Shown here: in pieces, positions 15,094 through 22,156 of the stretch
Layout: each line of letters starts with the position of its first letter
Position numbering within the stretch: the first letter of the stretch is position 1
NCBI GenBank assembly: GCA_038230775.1
Contig: JBBRMQ010000014.1
Coordinates: forward strand, 1 to 33,970
Reading direction: 5' to 3'
Source of the DNA: JBBRMQ01 sp038230775
Lineage (GTDB): Bacteria > Acidobacteriota > Thermoanaerobaculia > Gp7-AA8
Length of the DNA: 33,970 nt
Position numbers and translations under genes: made by a program
The notes under the pieces: generated by a model
Databases searched by the model: none
What the model saw: only the letters and a program-made list of their open reading frames with translations
What the model was told of the DNA's origin: nothing

Positions 15094-15302
15094 ACGGGCT
15101 CATCAACAACGATCACACTGCCGTCGATGCGGATCCGATAACGAAAGATCGGCGCATTGAGATCGAGCGGCGGCCGATGCGCAGGAATGACCAGCCGGAT
15201 GGCCGGGACCTTGAGCTGACGCTCGACGATCGATGCAGGCAGAGCAGTAGAGGCCAGGGCGGTGGCAAGAACGGCAGCGCGCGCAGCCGAATCGATGGGC
15301 AT
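15021..15302 (-). CDS. Small secreted protein, hypothetical; C-terminus encoded by the repeat
   Basis: The frame of 93 residues begins MPIDSAARAAVLATALAST, a plausible signal peptide, then ERQLKVPAIRLVIPAHRPP and IFRYRIRIDGSVIVVDEPVG, which look like real secreted-protein sequence. From about residue 74 (CVEFHRGLLSRRPLRPPAG) it is read through the palindromic repeat, so the gene has probably been shortened or altered at its 3' end by that insertion or duplication. A TAGGAT box lies 6 nt before the ATG at 15302. No family recognised; moderate confidence that it is expressed. Confidence 0.5.
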   Translation of the reverse strand: MPIDSAARAAVLATALASTALPASIVERQLKVPAIRLVIPAHRPPLDLNAPIFRYRIRIDGSVIVVDEPVGARSCVEFHRGLLSRRPLRPPAG

Positions 15303-15308
15303 GCCTCG

Positions 15309-15314
15309 ATCCTA
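15309..15314 (-). promoter_or_regulatory. Candidate -10 box TAGGAT, 6 nt before start codon
   Basis: TAGGAT on the minus strand is followed by 6 nt and the ATG at 15302. The same geometry precedes the DUF4097 and M28 genes, suggesting transcripts with no or almost no 5' leader. Confidence 0.4.
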
Positions 15315-15324
15315 CAGCCAACCG

Positions 15325-16104
15325 CTACTTCGCTTGAATATCGATCGAGCCGTTCGTCGTCCGCAGCTTCACATCCGCGCCGCCGCCGCCGTTGATCGTT
15401 CCGCGAAGCGAGGTCTTCTCGAATCGAGTGGTGCTGATCGGCAGATCGGTATTGATCCGGCCATTCGTGGTCTCGGCGTCAACGCGGGCATTCAGCGCGC
15501 GAGGCAATGCAACGGTGATGCGGCCGTTGGTCGTCTCCAGACGAACGCCTCTGGAGGAAACGTCGCTCATCTCGGCTTTGACATGGCCGTTGGTCGTCTC
15601 GGCATCGACATCGCCACCACAGCGCAGAAGCTCGATGTGCCCGTTCGTGTTGGAGACGTGCAGCGAGCCGTGCACATCGGAGATGTCGATGCTGCCGTTC
15701 GTGTTTTCGAGATCCACGTTCATCGCGCGGGGAACGGTCACTTCGTAATTGACCGCCATGCTGACGTTCGTGCCGGCGAGCCAGTCGAACAGTCCCTCAC
15801 CGTTCTGCTTGGGATAGCGCGTTGTGATGTGCACACCCGTCGCGTTCACTGAGGGCTCGACGCGCAGTTCGGCGAATGCTTTTCGTGCGGCGTCAGAGTC
15901 GCGGCTTTCGACGCGCTTCTCACCCACGACCCGGATGCGGGACTGGTCCCACGACCGTACCGTGATGTGGCCGTTCGTATTCTCGAGCGAGAAACTGCTG
16001 CCGCTCTTGACCTCGAAGGTGCGATCGAACGTCTCCTGCAACGTCGCGGCGGAGGCGGCCACGGCGGCGGCCATGGCGAGTGCGGTCAGGATGTGATTCT
16101 TCAT
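15325..16104 (-). CDS. DUF4097-family secreted beta-repeat protein
   Basis: The 259-residue product has a cleavable signal peptide (MKNHILTALAMAAAVAASAA) followed by a repetitive all-beta domain marked by seven (N/T)TNG turns: NTNGHI, NTNGSI, NTNGHI, TTNGHV, TTNGRI, TTNGRI and TTNGSI, spaced roughly 20-25 residues in the second half. This is the pattern of DUF4097/DUF4098 right-handed beta-helix-like proteins, often found with anti-sigma or envelope-stress systems. No catalytic residues are apparent. It is divergent from the M28 peptidase gene with 50 bp between starts; a TAGGAC box lies 6 nt before the ATG. Confidence 0.85.
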   Translation of the reverse strand: MKNHILTALAMAAAVAASAATLQETFDRTFEVKSGSSFSLENTNGHITVRSWDQSRIRVVGEKRVESRDSDAARKAFAELRVEPSVNATGVHITTRYPKQNGEGLFDWLAGTNVSMAVNYEVTVPRAMNVDLENTNGSIDISDVHGSLHVSNTNGHIELLRCGGDVDAETTNGHVKAEMSDVSSRGVRLETTNGRITVALPRALNARVDAETTNGRINTDLPISTTRFEKTSLRGTINGGGGADVKLRTTNGSIDIQAK

Positions 16105-16110
16105 GACACT

Positions 16111-16116
16111 GTCCTA
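16111..16116 (-). promoter_or_regulatory. Candidate -10 box TAGGAC of the DUF4097 gene
   Basis: On the minus strand TAGGAC is followed by AGTGTC and the ATG at 16104, a 6-nt spacing identical to that at 15309 and 16143. No convincing -35 was found. Confidence 0.35.
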
Positions 16117-16142
16117 CGGCTCTGCCGGCCGAGGGTTGCAGA

Positions 16143-16148
16143 TAGAAT
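16143..16148 (+). promoter_or_regulatory. Candidate -10 box TAGAAT of the M28 peptidase gene
   Basis: TAGAAT is followed by 6 nt and the GTG start at 16155. There is no Shine-Dalgarno sequence in between, which fits a leaderless transcript. Confidence 0.4.
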
Positions 16149-16154
16149 CACCGC

Positions 16155-18377
16155 GTGAACCCGAACCGAGCCGCAGGAATCGTGTTCACCGTGCTGGCCG
16201 CCATTCTGGCCATCCTGCTCATCCGGGTCACGGGTCCTTCCCCGGTTCCGGCGAGTGCTCCGAGCACGGACTTTTCGGCCGAGCGCGCCGTCGCTGTGCT
16301 GCGCGATCTCCTCGGCGATGGTTCTCCGCATCCTGTTGGAACCGCGGCACATGACGCCGTTCTTCAGCGGCTGATGGCCGGTTTTTCTGCGATCGGCTAT
16401 CAGCCGCGGATGGTTCCTGGATTTGCTTGCACCGCCGACATCTCCTGCGCTCCCGTAACCAACGTCGTGGCGGATTTGCCCGGAGATGCTCGCGCCGAAA
16501 CGCTGCTCGTCACGGCCCACTACGATTCCGTCCCAGCCGGCCCCGGCGCGTCGGACGATGGCGTTGGCGTCGCGGCCCTTCTCGAGACCGCACGAGCGGT
16601 CCGCTCGCAGCACTTCCGCAACAGCATCCGGTTTCTCGTGACCGACGGCGAGGAAGCCGGACTCCTCGGCGCCGAGGCTGCGGCGAAGAACCCGGAACTG
16701 CTGCGCGGCGCCGCCGCCGTCATCAACCTCGAAGACCGCGGTACGTCCGGCACGAGTTTCCTGTTCGAGACGAGTCGCCACAATCGATGGCTGATCCCGA
16801 TCGTGGCGCAGTCCCTGCCGCGGCCCGCAACGAGCTCGCTCTTCTACGAGGTCTACGAGCTCCTGCCGAATGACACCGACCTCACGGTCTTCAAGCGCCT
16901 CGGGCTGACTGGAGTCAACTTCGCGGCGATCGGACACGTCGCGCACTACCACACGCCTCTCGACAACTTCACGCACGTCCGTCCATCGCTGGTTCAGGAT
17001 CACGGCGATCACGCGCTGGCGATGACGCGAGCACTCGCCAGTTCCGATCTGCGTCAATCGACCGACGACAACGCAGTGTTCTTCGACGTGCTCTCGATGG
17101 TGACGTTCTGGTGGCCGCAGCGGTGGACGGTTCCGATCGCCATCGGCACGCTCGTCCTGCTGCTGATCGGCGCGGTGATCCGCATGCGCACTGCGGATGT
17201 GACGTCGCGCGGCATCCTGATCGGCCTCCTGTCGTTTTTCGCAACGTTGCTGCTGGCGGCATCCGTTGCGGCCGTCGCCATGTGGATCATCTCGCTGCGA
17301 TCGGCGGCCGCGATCTGGGCGTCGCAGCCTGGTCCGTCGATCGCGGCCGCCTGGCTCATCGGGATCGCATGCGCGATCACCGTGGCCACACTGTGCATCT
17401 CACGCGCGGGCTTCGACGGACTCTTCATCGGCCACGCGGTGGGCTGGGCGGCGCTCGGGATCGCGCTGGCGCGATTCATTCCGGGCGTGAGCTACATCGC
17501 GATCGTTCCCGCCGCGGCCTTCGCGTTAGGCGTCACGCTGTCCGCAGTCGTCGGAGCCGATGTCGCGATCGGGTCGATCGTCTGCGCGGCGGTCGCCGCT
17601 CTGCTGCACTTCCCGTTCGGTCTGTTTTTCTATGACGCGTTCGGGCGGCCAGCCATCATCGCGATCGCCGTCGTCCTGGCTCTGGTATCGACCACGTTTT
17701 CCCCCATCGTCGCGGCCGCCGCCTCGGTGCGCCGCGCGGCGATCAACGCGACGTTCGTCACCGCACTGGTCTGCGTCGCGATGCAGCTCGTCATTCCGCC
17801 GTTCACACCGGAATCGCCGCGACGCCTCAACGTTCGCTACGTCGATGACGGCCACACCGTGGAGTGGGAAGCCGACGCGTTGACGGGCGGCCTGCGCCGC
17901 ACCGCTCCGTTTCGGGCCAAGTCCGTGCAGCTACCATGGCTGTTGTCGAAGTCATCCTTCGCGGCGGCGCCGGCAACGCCTCTGCCACTGCCGGCGCCGG
18001 AAGCGGTCGTGCTCTCCCGCGAGCCGCGACACGTGGTCGTGCGGGTGCGCTCCGTTCGCGGAGCACAACGCATCAGCCTGACCTTTCACACATCGCGGGC
18101 GGCAACCGTGCGCGTCAACGGAATCGCTCCTCCAGCCGAGGGACACCGCCGGCGCAGCGTGTTTGCGCCGGGCTGGCGGCGAGTCTCGATCCGCGCCACG
18201 GAAGCGACGATCGATCTCTATCTGCAGGGTGACGAGACGATCGACGCCTACGTTAGCGACTATTCGTACGGCCTGCCGCCCCAGGGCACCGCGATCGCCG
18301 CCGCGCGGAACGCCTCGATCGCGGTGCCGAGCGACGAGGGCGATGGCGTGCTGATCATGCGCCGCGTTCGGCTGTAA
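16155..18377 (+). CDS. M28 family zinc metallopeptidase with multi-helix C-terminal membrane domain
   Basis: The 740-residue product has an N-terminal anchor helix (residues 5-24), then an M28 aminopeptidase-type domain (about 40-300) with expected di-zinc ligands in AHYDS (His122), GASDDG (Asp134), DGEEAG (Glu166/Glu167), LEDRG (Glu193/Asp194) and HYHTPLDN (His266). Cys92 and Cys98 may form a disulfide. Residues about 315-565 hold eight or so membrane helices, followed by a soluble beta-rich C-terminal part (about 570-740). Peptidase plus polytopic membrane region resembles eukaryotic ER metallopeptidase 1 and its bacterial relatives. It is expected to act on peptides outside the cytoplasm. 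Start is GTG 16155; it ends just before a bidirectional terminator. Confidence 0.9.
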   Translation: MNPNRAAGIVFTVLAAILAILLIRVTGPSPVPASAPSTDFSAERAVAVLRDLLGDGSPHPVGTAAHDAVLQRLMAGFSAIGYQPRMVPGFACTADISCAPVTNVVADLPGDARAETLLVTAHYDSVPAGPGASDDGVGVAALLETARAVRSQHFRNSIRFLVTDGEEAGLLGAEAAAKNPELLRGAAAVINLEDRGTSGTSFLFETSRHNRWLIPIVAQSLPRPATSSLFYEVYELLPNDTDLTVFKRLGLTGVNFAAIGHVAHYHTPLDNFTHVRPSLVQDHGDHALAMTRALASSDLRQSTDDNAVFFDVLSMVTFWWPQRWTVPIAIGTLVLLLIGAVIRMRTADVTSRGILIGLLSFFATLLLAASVAAVAMWIISLRSAAAIWASQPGPSIAAAWLIGIACAITVATLCISRAGFDGLFIGHAVGWAALGIALARFIPGVSYIAIVPAAAFALGVTLSAVVGADVAIGSIVCAAVAALLHFPFGLFFYDAFGRPAIIAIAVVLALVSTTFSPIVAAAASVRRAAINATFVTALVCVAMQLVIPPFTPESPRRLNVRYVDDGHTVEWEADALTGGLRRTAPFRAKSVQLPWLLSKSSFAAAPATPLPLPAPEAVVLSREPRHVVVRVRSVRGAQRISLTFHTSRAATVRVNGIAPPAEGHRRRSVFAPGWRRVSIRATEATIDLYLQGDETIDAYVSDYSYGLPPQGTAIAAARNASIAVPSDEGDGVLIMRRVRL

Positions 18378-18380
18378 ACA

Positions 18381-18408
18381 ACAAGGCCCGCCGGGTGGCG
18401 GGCCTTGT
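18381..18408. terminator. Bidirectional intrinsic terminator between convergent genes
   Basis: ACAAGGCCCGCC (18381-18392) pairs perfectly with GGCGGGCCTTGT (18397-18408) around GGGT. It lies between the stop of the M28 gene (18377) and the stop of rplQ (18412), so it can end both convergent transcripts. The U-tract is poor on both sides, so Rho or other factors may help. Confidence 0.75.
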
Positions 18409-18411
18409 CGA

Positions 18412-18960
18412 CTACTTAGCTTTCTTTTTTGCCGGAGCTTTTTTCTTCGGCTTCTCTTCGTCGGCGCCGGCTTTCTTCGCGGGCTTCTTGGCAGCCGTTT
18501 TCTTCTTCGGCTTCTCGTCCGCTTCGTCTGCCTCGGCGGCCGAAGCCGCCTTCGCCTGCTTCTTCGGCGCGGCCTTCGTCGGTTCTGACTTCTCTTCGAT
18601 CTTCGGCTCGTAGCCGATGAACTCGAGGATCGCCATCTCCGACGCGTCGCCGCGGCGAGGGCCCAGCTTGATGATGCGCGTGTAGCCGCCCGGACGCTCC
18701 GCGAAGCGCGGCCCGAGGGTGTCGAACAGCTTCGCGACGTGGTTGTCGGGCACGATGCGCGCGGCCAGACGGCGGTTATGGACGTTGTCGTTGCGGCCGA
18801 GCGTGATCAAACGCTCGATCTGCGGACGCAGTTCCTTCGCCTTCGGCAGCGTGGTGATGATGCGTTCGTTCTCAATCAGTGACGCCAGCTGGTTGCGGAA
18901 CATGGCAGCGCGATGGCTGCTCGTTCGGCCCAGCTTGCGATTCACCATTCCGTGTCGCAT
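18412..18960 (-). CDS. rplQ: 50S ribosomal protein L17
   Basis: L17 is a large-subunit protein near the tunnel exit. The 182-residue product starts MRHGMVNRKLGRTSSHRAAMFRN in the usual way (quoted here in part: RKLGRTSSHRAAMFRN) and has the conserved core through about residue 120 (GGYTRIIKLGPRRGD). The last ~55 residues are a lysine/alanine/glutamate-rich tail (AKKPAKK, KKKAPAKKKAK), absent in short L17 proteins and likely disordered. It is the last gene of the ribosomal run, 11 bp after rpoA, ending in TAG just before the terminator. Confidence 0.97.
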   Translation of the reverse strand: MRHGMVNRKLGRTSSHRAAMFRNQLASLIENERIITTLPKAKELRPQIERLITLGRNDNVHNRRLAARIVPDNHVAKLFDTLGPRFAERPGGYTRIIKLGPRRGDASEMAILEFIGYEPKIEEKSEPTKAAPKKQAKAASAAEADEADEKPKKKTAAKKPAKKAGADEEKPKKKAPAKKKAK

Positions 18961-18971
18961 TCAGAGCTCCC

Positions 18972-19961
18972 TTACTCGGATCCGATGCCGGCCGAGCGTC
19001 CCGTGCGGGTCATCCCGAACGAGAGGCCGAGGCTTGCGAGGACGTCCTTGATTTCGTCGAGCGACTTGCGGCCGAAGTTCTTGGTCGAAAGCATCTCGCG
19101 CTCGGTGCGCTGCACGAGGTCGCCCAGCGTGCGGATGTTGGCGTTCTTGAGGCAGTTCGCGGAGCGGACCGAAAGGTCGAGCTCCTCGATGGGCTTGGCC
19201 AGCATCTCCGACATACGCGGATCGACTTCCGGTGCCGAGGTCTCTTCCATCTCACCTTCGCCACGCGCTTCGAACTGGCTGAAGATGCGGAGGTGATCGC
19301 CGAGAAGATCGGCGGCCAGGCCGACGGCTTCCTGCGGCGAGACAGCGCCGTTCGTCCAGACTTCGAGCACGAGTTTGTCGTAGTCGGTCATCTGTCCGAC
19401 ACGGGCGCCTTCCACGTGATAGTTCACGCGGCGGACCGGCGAGTGGATCGAGTCGACCGGGATGTAGCCGAGCGGCAGATCGGTGTCCGCGTTGCGGTCG
19501 GCAACGGTGTAGCCGCGGCCGCGCTTGAGACGCGCTTCGAGCTTGAGCGAGCCTTCCTTCGAAAGCGTCGCGATATGGGTCGTCGGATCGAGGATCTCGA
19601 TGTCGGCGTCCTGCTCGAAATCGGCGGCGGTGACGACACCCGGACCGCTCTTCTCGAGGTACAGCGTCTTCGGGCCTTCACCGTGGAGCTTGAAGGGGAT
19701 CTGTTTGAGGTTGAGAACGACGTCGGTCATGTCCTCGACGACACCCGTCAGCGACGAGAACTCGTGGAGCACGCCTTCGACGCGAACCGCGGTGATCGCG
19801 GCCCCTTCGATCGACGAGAGAAGCACGCGCCGCAGCGCGTTGCCGATCGTCGTTCCGAAGCCGCGCTCGAACGGCTGGGCGATGAACCGGCCATAGTTCG
19901 GGGTTAAGGTCTCCGGATCGTAATCGAGCTTCTTAGGTTTCTGAAAATCTGACCACAACAT
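18972..19961 (-). CDS. rpoA: DNA-directed RNA polymerase subunit alpha
   Basis: Alpha dimerises to nucleate RNA polymerase assembly, and its C-terminal domain touches UP elements and activators. The 329-residue product has the N-terminal domain signature FIAQPFERGFGTTIGNALRR, the EFSSLTGVVEDMTDV region, and a C-terminal HhH domain from about residue 255 (ELDLSVRSANCLKNANI, FGRKSLDEIKDVLA). Length is normal. A GAGGAGG ribosome binding site precedes ATG 19961, downstream of the AGCGAGC hairpin module in the 97-bp gap after rpsD. Confidence 0.98.
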   Translation of the reverse strand: MLWSDFQKPKKLDYDPETLTPNYGRFIAQPFERGFGTTIGNALRRVLLSSIEGAAITAVRVEGVLHEFSSLTGVVEDMTDVVLNLKQIPFKLHGEGPKTLYLEKSGPGVVTAADFEQDADIEILDPTTHIATLSKEGSLKLEARLKRGRGYTVADRNADTDLPLGYIPVDSIHSPVRRVNYHVEGARVGQMTDYDKLVLEVWTNGAVSPQEAVGLAADLLGDHLRIFSQFEARGEGEMEETSAPEVDPRMSEMLAKPIEELDLSVRSANCLKNANIRTLGDLVQRTEREMLSTKNFGRKSLDEIKDVLASLGLSFGMTRTGRSAGIGSE

Positions 19962-19982
19962 TAAGCGGCCTCCTCGCCTTTC

Positions 19983-20052
19983 GGCTTGCAGCGAGCGGCG
20001 AGCAGCGAGTGGGTTTCATTCCCCGCTCGCTGCTCGCTGCTCGCTGTAAGCC
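19983..20052. repeat. Inverted heptamer array (AGCGAGC) between rpsD and rpoA
   Basis: Arms 19983-20013 and 20022-20052 are each 31 nt, match at 28 positions as reverse complements and are separated by 8 nt. Each arm is bounded by GGCTT/AAGCC-type ends and contains about three AGCGAGC units. It fills most of the rpsD-rpoA gap. Confidence 0.9.
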
Positions 20053-20058
20053 AATTCT

Positions 20059-20685
20059 TTACTTCGAGTAGAGTTCGACGATCAGCTGTTCCTGGATCGG
20101 CAAACGGATGTCTTCGCGCTTCGGCAGATCGAGCACCGTGCCCTGGAACTGCTCGGCGTTGAGCTGCAGCCATGACGGAACGCCGCGGCCGCTGGCCGTC
20201 TCGACGGCCTGGCGGATCTGATCGTTCTTGCGGCTCTTCTCGCGCACCTGAATCGAGTCGCCCTTCTTTGCCTGGTACGACGGGATGTTCACCTTCTTGC
20301 CGTTGACCTCGATATGCCCGTGGCGCACGAGCTGTCGCGCCTGAGGGCGCGAGGCCGCGAAGCCGAGCGAGTACACGACGTTGTCGAGCCGCAGCTCGAG
20401 CTGGCGGAGCAGGTTGTCGCCGGTGACGCCGGTGTGCGACGCGGCGCGACCGAAGTACGTACGGAACTGCGATTCCAGCAGGCCGTAAATGCGCTTGACC
20501 TTCTGCTTCTCGCGAAGCTGAAGGCCGTAGCCCAGGACCTTGGAGCGGCGCCGGCCGTGCTGGCCGGGAGCGTAGTTGCGACGCTCGATCGCGCACTTGT
20601 CCTTGAAGCAGCGATCACCTTTGAGAAACAACTTCATGCCCTCACGCCGGCAGAGACGGCAGACGGGATCAGAGTAACGAGCCAC
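20059..20685 (-). CDS. rpsD: 30S ribosomal protein S4
   Basis: S4 is a primary 16S rRNA binder and a known autogenous regulator in several bacteria. The 208-residue product is of the zinc-binding C+ type with Cys9, Cys12, Cys26 and Cys31 (CRLC and CFKDKC), followed by the YAPGQHGRRR motif and the S4 RNA-binding domain (LELRLDNVVYSLGFAASRPQ). The start is GTG 20685 preceded by a strong AGGAGG at 5-6 nt. It lies 92 bp after rpsK; that gap has an inverted repeat but no heptamer module. Confidence 0.97.
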   Translation of the reverse strand: MARYSDPVCRLCRREGMKLFLKGDRCFKDKCAIERRNYAPGQHGRRRSKVLGYGLQLREKQKVKRIYGLLESQFRTYFGRAASHTGVTGDNLLRQLELRLDNVVYSLGFAASRPQARQLVRHGHIEVNGKKVNIPSYQAKKGDSIQVREKSRKNDQIRQAVETASGRGVPSWLQLNAEQFQGTVLDLPKREDIRLPIQEQLIVELYSK

Positions 20686-20704
20686 TACATCCTCCTACTG
20701 GTTC

Positions 20705-20730
20705 GGACCCACGCCACCATGGCGTGTTCC
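20705..20730. repeat. Inverted repeat in the rpsK-rpsD gap
   Basis: CACGCC (20710-20715) and GGCGTG (20721-20726) pair around ACCAT, with outer GGA/TCC complementarity. It lies about 20 nt upstream of the rpsD GTG. A translational regulatory role for S4 can be imagined but nothing here proves it. Confidence 0.4.
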
Positions 20731-20777
20731 GCATACGACCGCAGCTGCAGGCCGTAACTTGGGAACCTCGTGTTGTC

Positions 20778-21191
20778 TCAGACGCGGCGGCGCTTCGGCG
20801 GCCGGCATCCGTTGTGCGGAATGGGCGTCACGTCCTTGATGGACTTGATGTCCAGACCGCTGGCGGCGAGAGCGCGGATCGCGGACTCGCGTCCGGCGCC
20901 AGGGCCCTTGACCTTGACGTCGACCGTGCGCACGCCGTGCTCCTGCGCGAGTTGCGCGGCGTTCTGTGCGGCAACCTGCGCGGCGAACGGAGTGCCCTTG
21001 CGGGAGCCCTTGAAGCCGATACGGCCGGCGCTCGACCACGCCAGTACGTTGCCGACGGGATCGGTGATGCACACGATCGTGTTGTTGAACGTCGCGGCGA
21101 TGGACGCCGTGCCATGCGGGATGTTCTTCCGCTCTTTTTTCTTCGTTCCAGCGCGGCGCTGGCCTTGTTTCGGTGCTCTTGCTGTCGCCAT
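20778..21191 (-). CDS. rpsK: 30S ribosomal protein S11
   Basis: S11 sits on the small-subunit platform near the mRNA exit. The 137-residue product has GTASIAATFNNTIVCITD, the AWSSAGRIGFKGSRKGTPFAAQ core and the C-terminal PIPHNGCRPPKRRRV. The start ATG 21191 (MATARAPKQGQRR) was chosen because the longer in-frame extension is read through the repeat at 21207-21263. An alanine/lysine-rich N-terminus is usual. Confidence 0.97.
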   Translation of the reverse strand: MATARAPKQGQRRAGTKKKERKNIPHGTASIAATFNNTIVCITDPVGNVLAWSSAGRIGFKGSRKGTPFAAQVAAQNAAQLAQEHGVRTVDVKVKGPGAGRESAIRALAASGLDIKSIKDVTPIPHNGCRPPKRRRV

Positions 21192-21206
21192 TCGTTCGTT
21201 CCCTCG

Positions 21207-21263
21207 AGATCCGTCGCTTCGCTCAGGATGAGGGTAGCGCCGCCGTGGCGGCGCTACCCTCAT
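21207..21263. repeat. Dispersed repeat plus perfect 16-bp palindrome between rpsM and rpsK
   Basis: 21207-21229 is the ATCCTGAGCG-type 23-bp element (minus strand ATCCTGAGCGAAGCGACGG then ATCT). It abuts a perfect hairpin: ATGAGGGTAGCGCCGC (21228-21243) with its complement at 21248-21263, loop CGTG. The rpsM stop codon (21260-21262) is inside the arm. Together these make up nearly the whole 68-bp gap. Confidence 0.85.
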
Positions 21264-21643
21264 TTCTTGGTTGCCTTCTTCTTGCCTGCGACCGCGCCCT
21301 TGCGCGGACCCTTGCGGGTGCGAGCATTCGTGTGCGTGCGCTGTCCGCGGACCGGGAGTCCTCGGCGATGACGCATGCCGCGATAGCAGTTGATCTCCAT
21401 CAGCCGCTTGATGTCGAGGCCGACGTCCTTGCGGAGATCGCCCTCCACTTTCCCCTCGTCCGTGATGACCTGACGGATCTTGCGAACGTCGTCTTCGGAC
21501 AGATCCTTGACGCGAATGTCCTTATTGACACCCGCGGTCTGCAGGATCTTTTCCGACCGCGAACGGCCGATGCCGAAGATGTATGTGAGACCGACTTCGA
21601 CTCGCTTGTTGAGTGGAAGGTCTACGCCTGCGATACGTGCCAT
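21260..21643 (-). CDS. rpsM: 30S ribosomal protein S13
   Basis: S13 is on the head of the small subunit and contacts the P-site tRNA and L5. The 127-residue product begins MARIAGVDLPLNKRVEVGLT and contains the helix-two-turn-helix region and the C-terminal RGLPVRGQRTHTNARTRKGP signature followed by a lysine-rich tail. GGAGAG lies just before the ATG, directly after the arm of a GGACTGA hairpin. In E. coli the S4 repressor site is at this gene's start; here the space is taken by the repeat. Confidence 0.98.
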   Translation of the reverse strand: MARIAGVDLPLNKRVEVGLTYIFGIGRSRSEKILQTAGVNKDIRVKDLSEDDVRKIRQVITDEGKVEGDLRKDVGLDIKRLMEINCYRGMRHRRGLPVRGQRTHTNARTRKGPRKGAVAGKKKATKK

Positions 21644-21652
21644 TTTCTCTCC

Positions 21653-21715
21653 AGGACTGAGGACTGAGGATTAAAGACTGAGCCGAAAAACTCAGTCCTC
21701 AGTCCTCAGTCCTCA
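21653..21715. repeat. Inverted heptamer array (GGACTGA) between rpmJ and rpsM
   Basis: Left arm 21653-21682 (AGGACTGAGGACTGAGGATT then AAAGACTGAG), right arm 21691-21715 (three CTCAGTC-type units). The GCCGAAAAA loop is A-rich. It fills most of the 82-bp gap. Confidence 0.9.
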
Positions 21716-21725
21716 TCACTCTTAG

Positions 21726-21839
21726 TTATCCCTGCCGCTGCTTGTGCTTCGGAATCTCACAGATGATCCGAATCACGCCCTGACGGCGAACGATTTTGCA
21801 TTTGGTGCAGATTTTCTTGACTGACGAACGAACTTTCAT
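21726..21839 (-). CDS. rpmJ: 50S ribosomal protein L36
   Basis: This 37-residue protein starts MKVRSSVKKICTKCKIVRR and ends PKHKQRQG. It has the zinc ribbon ligands Cys11, Cys14, Cys27 and His32, the zinc-binding (C+) form. Length and position between infA and rpsM are typical. It ends with TAA at 21726-21728. The gap to infA is 9 bp. Confidence 0.96.
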   Translation of the reverse strand: MKVRSSVKKICTKCKIVRRQGVIRIICEIPKHKQRQG

Positions 21840-21848
21840 GGATTCCGC

Positions 21849-22067
21849 CTACTTGTATCTGTATGTGATGCGTCCCCGCGTTAAGTCGTACGGCGACAGT
21901 TCGACGAGCACCTTGTCTCCCGGGAGAATGCGGATGAAGTGTTTGCGCATCTTGCCGGAGATGTGAGCGAGCACCTTGTGCTTGTTCTCCAGCTCGACCT
22001 GGAACATTGCATTCGGGAGGGTTTCCAAAACCGTTCCCGTTACTTCAATCGCTTCTTCCTTTGACAT
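21849..22067 (-). CDS. infA: Translation initiation factor IF-1
   Basis: IF-1 is an OB-fold protein that blocks the ribosomal A site during initiation. The 72-residue product starts MSKEEAIEVTGTVLETLPN and contains AHISGKMRKHFIRILPGDKV and ELSPYDLTRGRITYRYK, exactly the family length. ATG 22067 was chosen over a longer frame that would translate a repeat arm. AAGGA/AAGGATG purines precede the start. Its stop is TAG, which shows amber is used as a normal stop in this genome. Confidence 0.97.
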   Translation of the reverse strand: MSKEEAIEVTGTVLETLPNAMFQVELENKHKVLAHISGKMRKHFIRILPGDKVLVELSPYDLTRGRITYRYK

Positions 22068-22088
22068 CCTTTTCCTTCGTTCCCTTTC

Positions 22089-22156
22089 AGGACTGAGGAC
22101 TGGGGACTGGGGACTGAGTTTCTCCACTCAGTCCTCAGTCCTCATCGCTCAGTCCT
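22089..22156. repeat. Inverted heptamer array (GGACTGA/GGACTGG) between map and infA
   Basis: Left arm 22089-22118 holds GGACTGA, GGACTGG, GGACTGG, GGACTGA; right arm 22127-22156 holds CTCAGTCC units with one ATCG interruption. The right arm crosses the map stop codon, so the last residues of Map are encoded by the repeat. Confidence 0.9.

Noticed and set aside
21653..21715. Tandem repeats taken as a CRISPR array
   Set aside because: Units are 7 nt, without spacers, and arranged as inverted arms; no cas genes are present.
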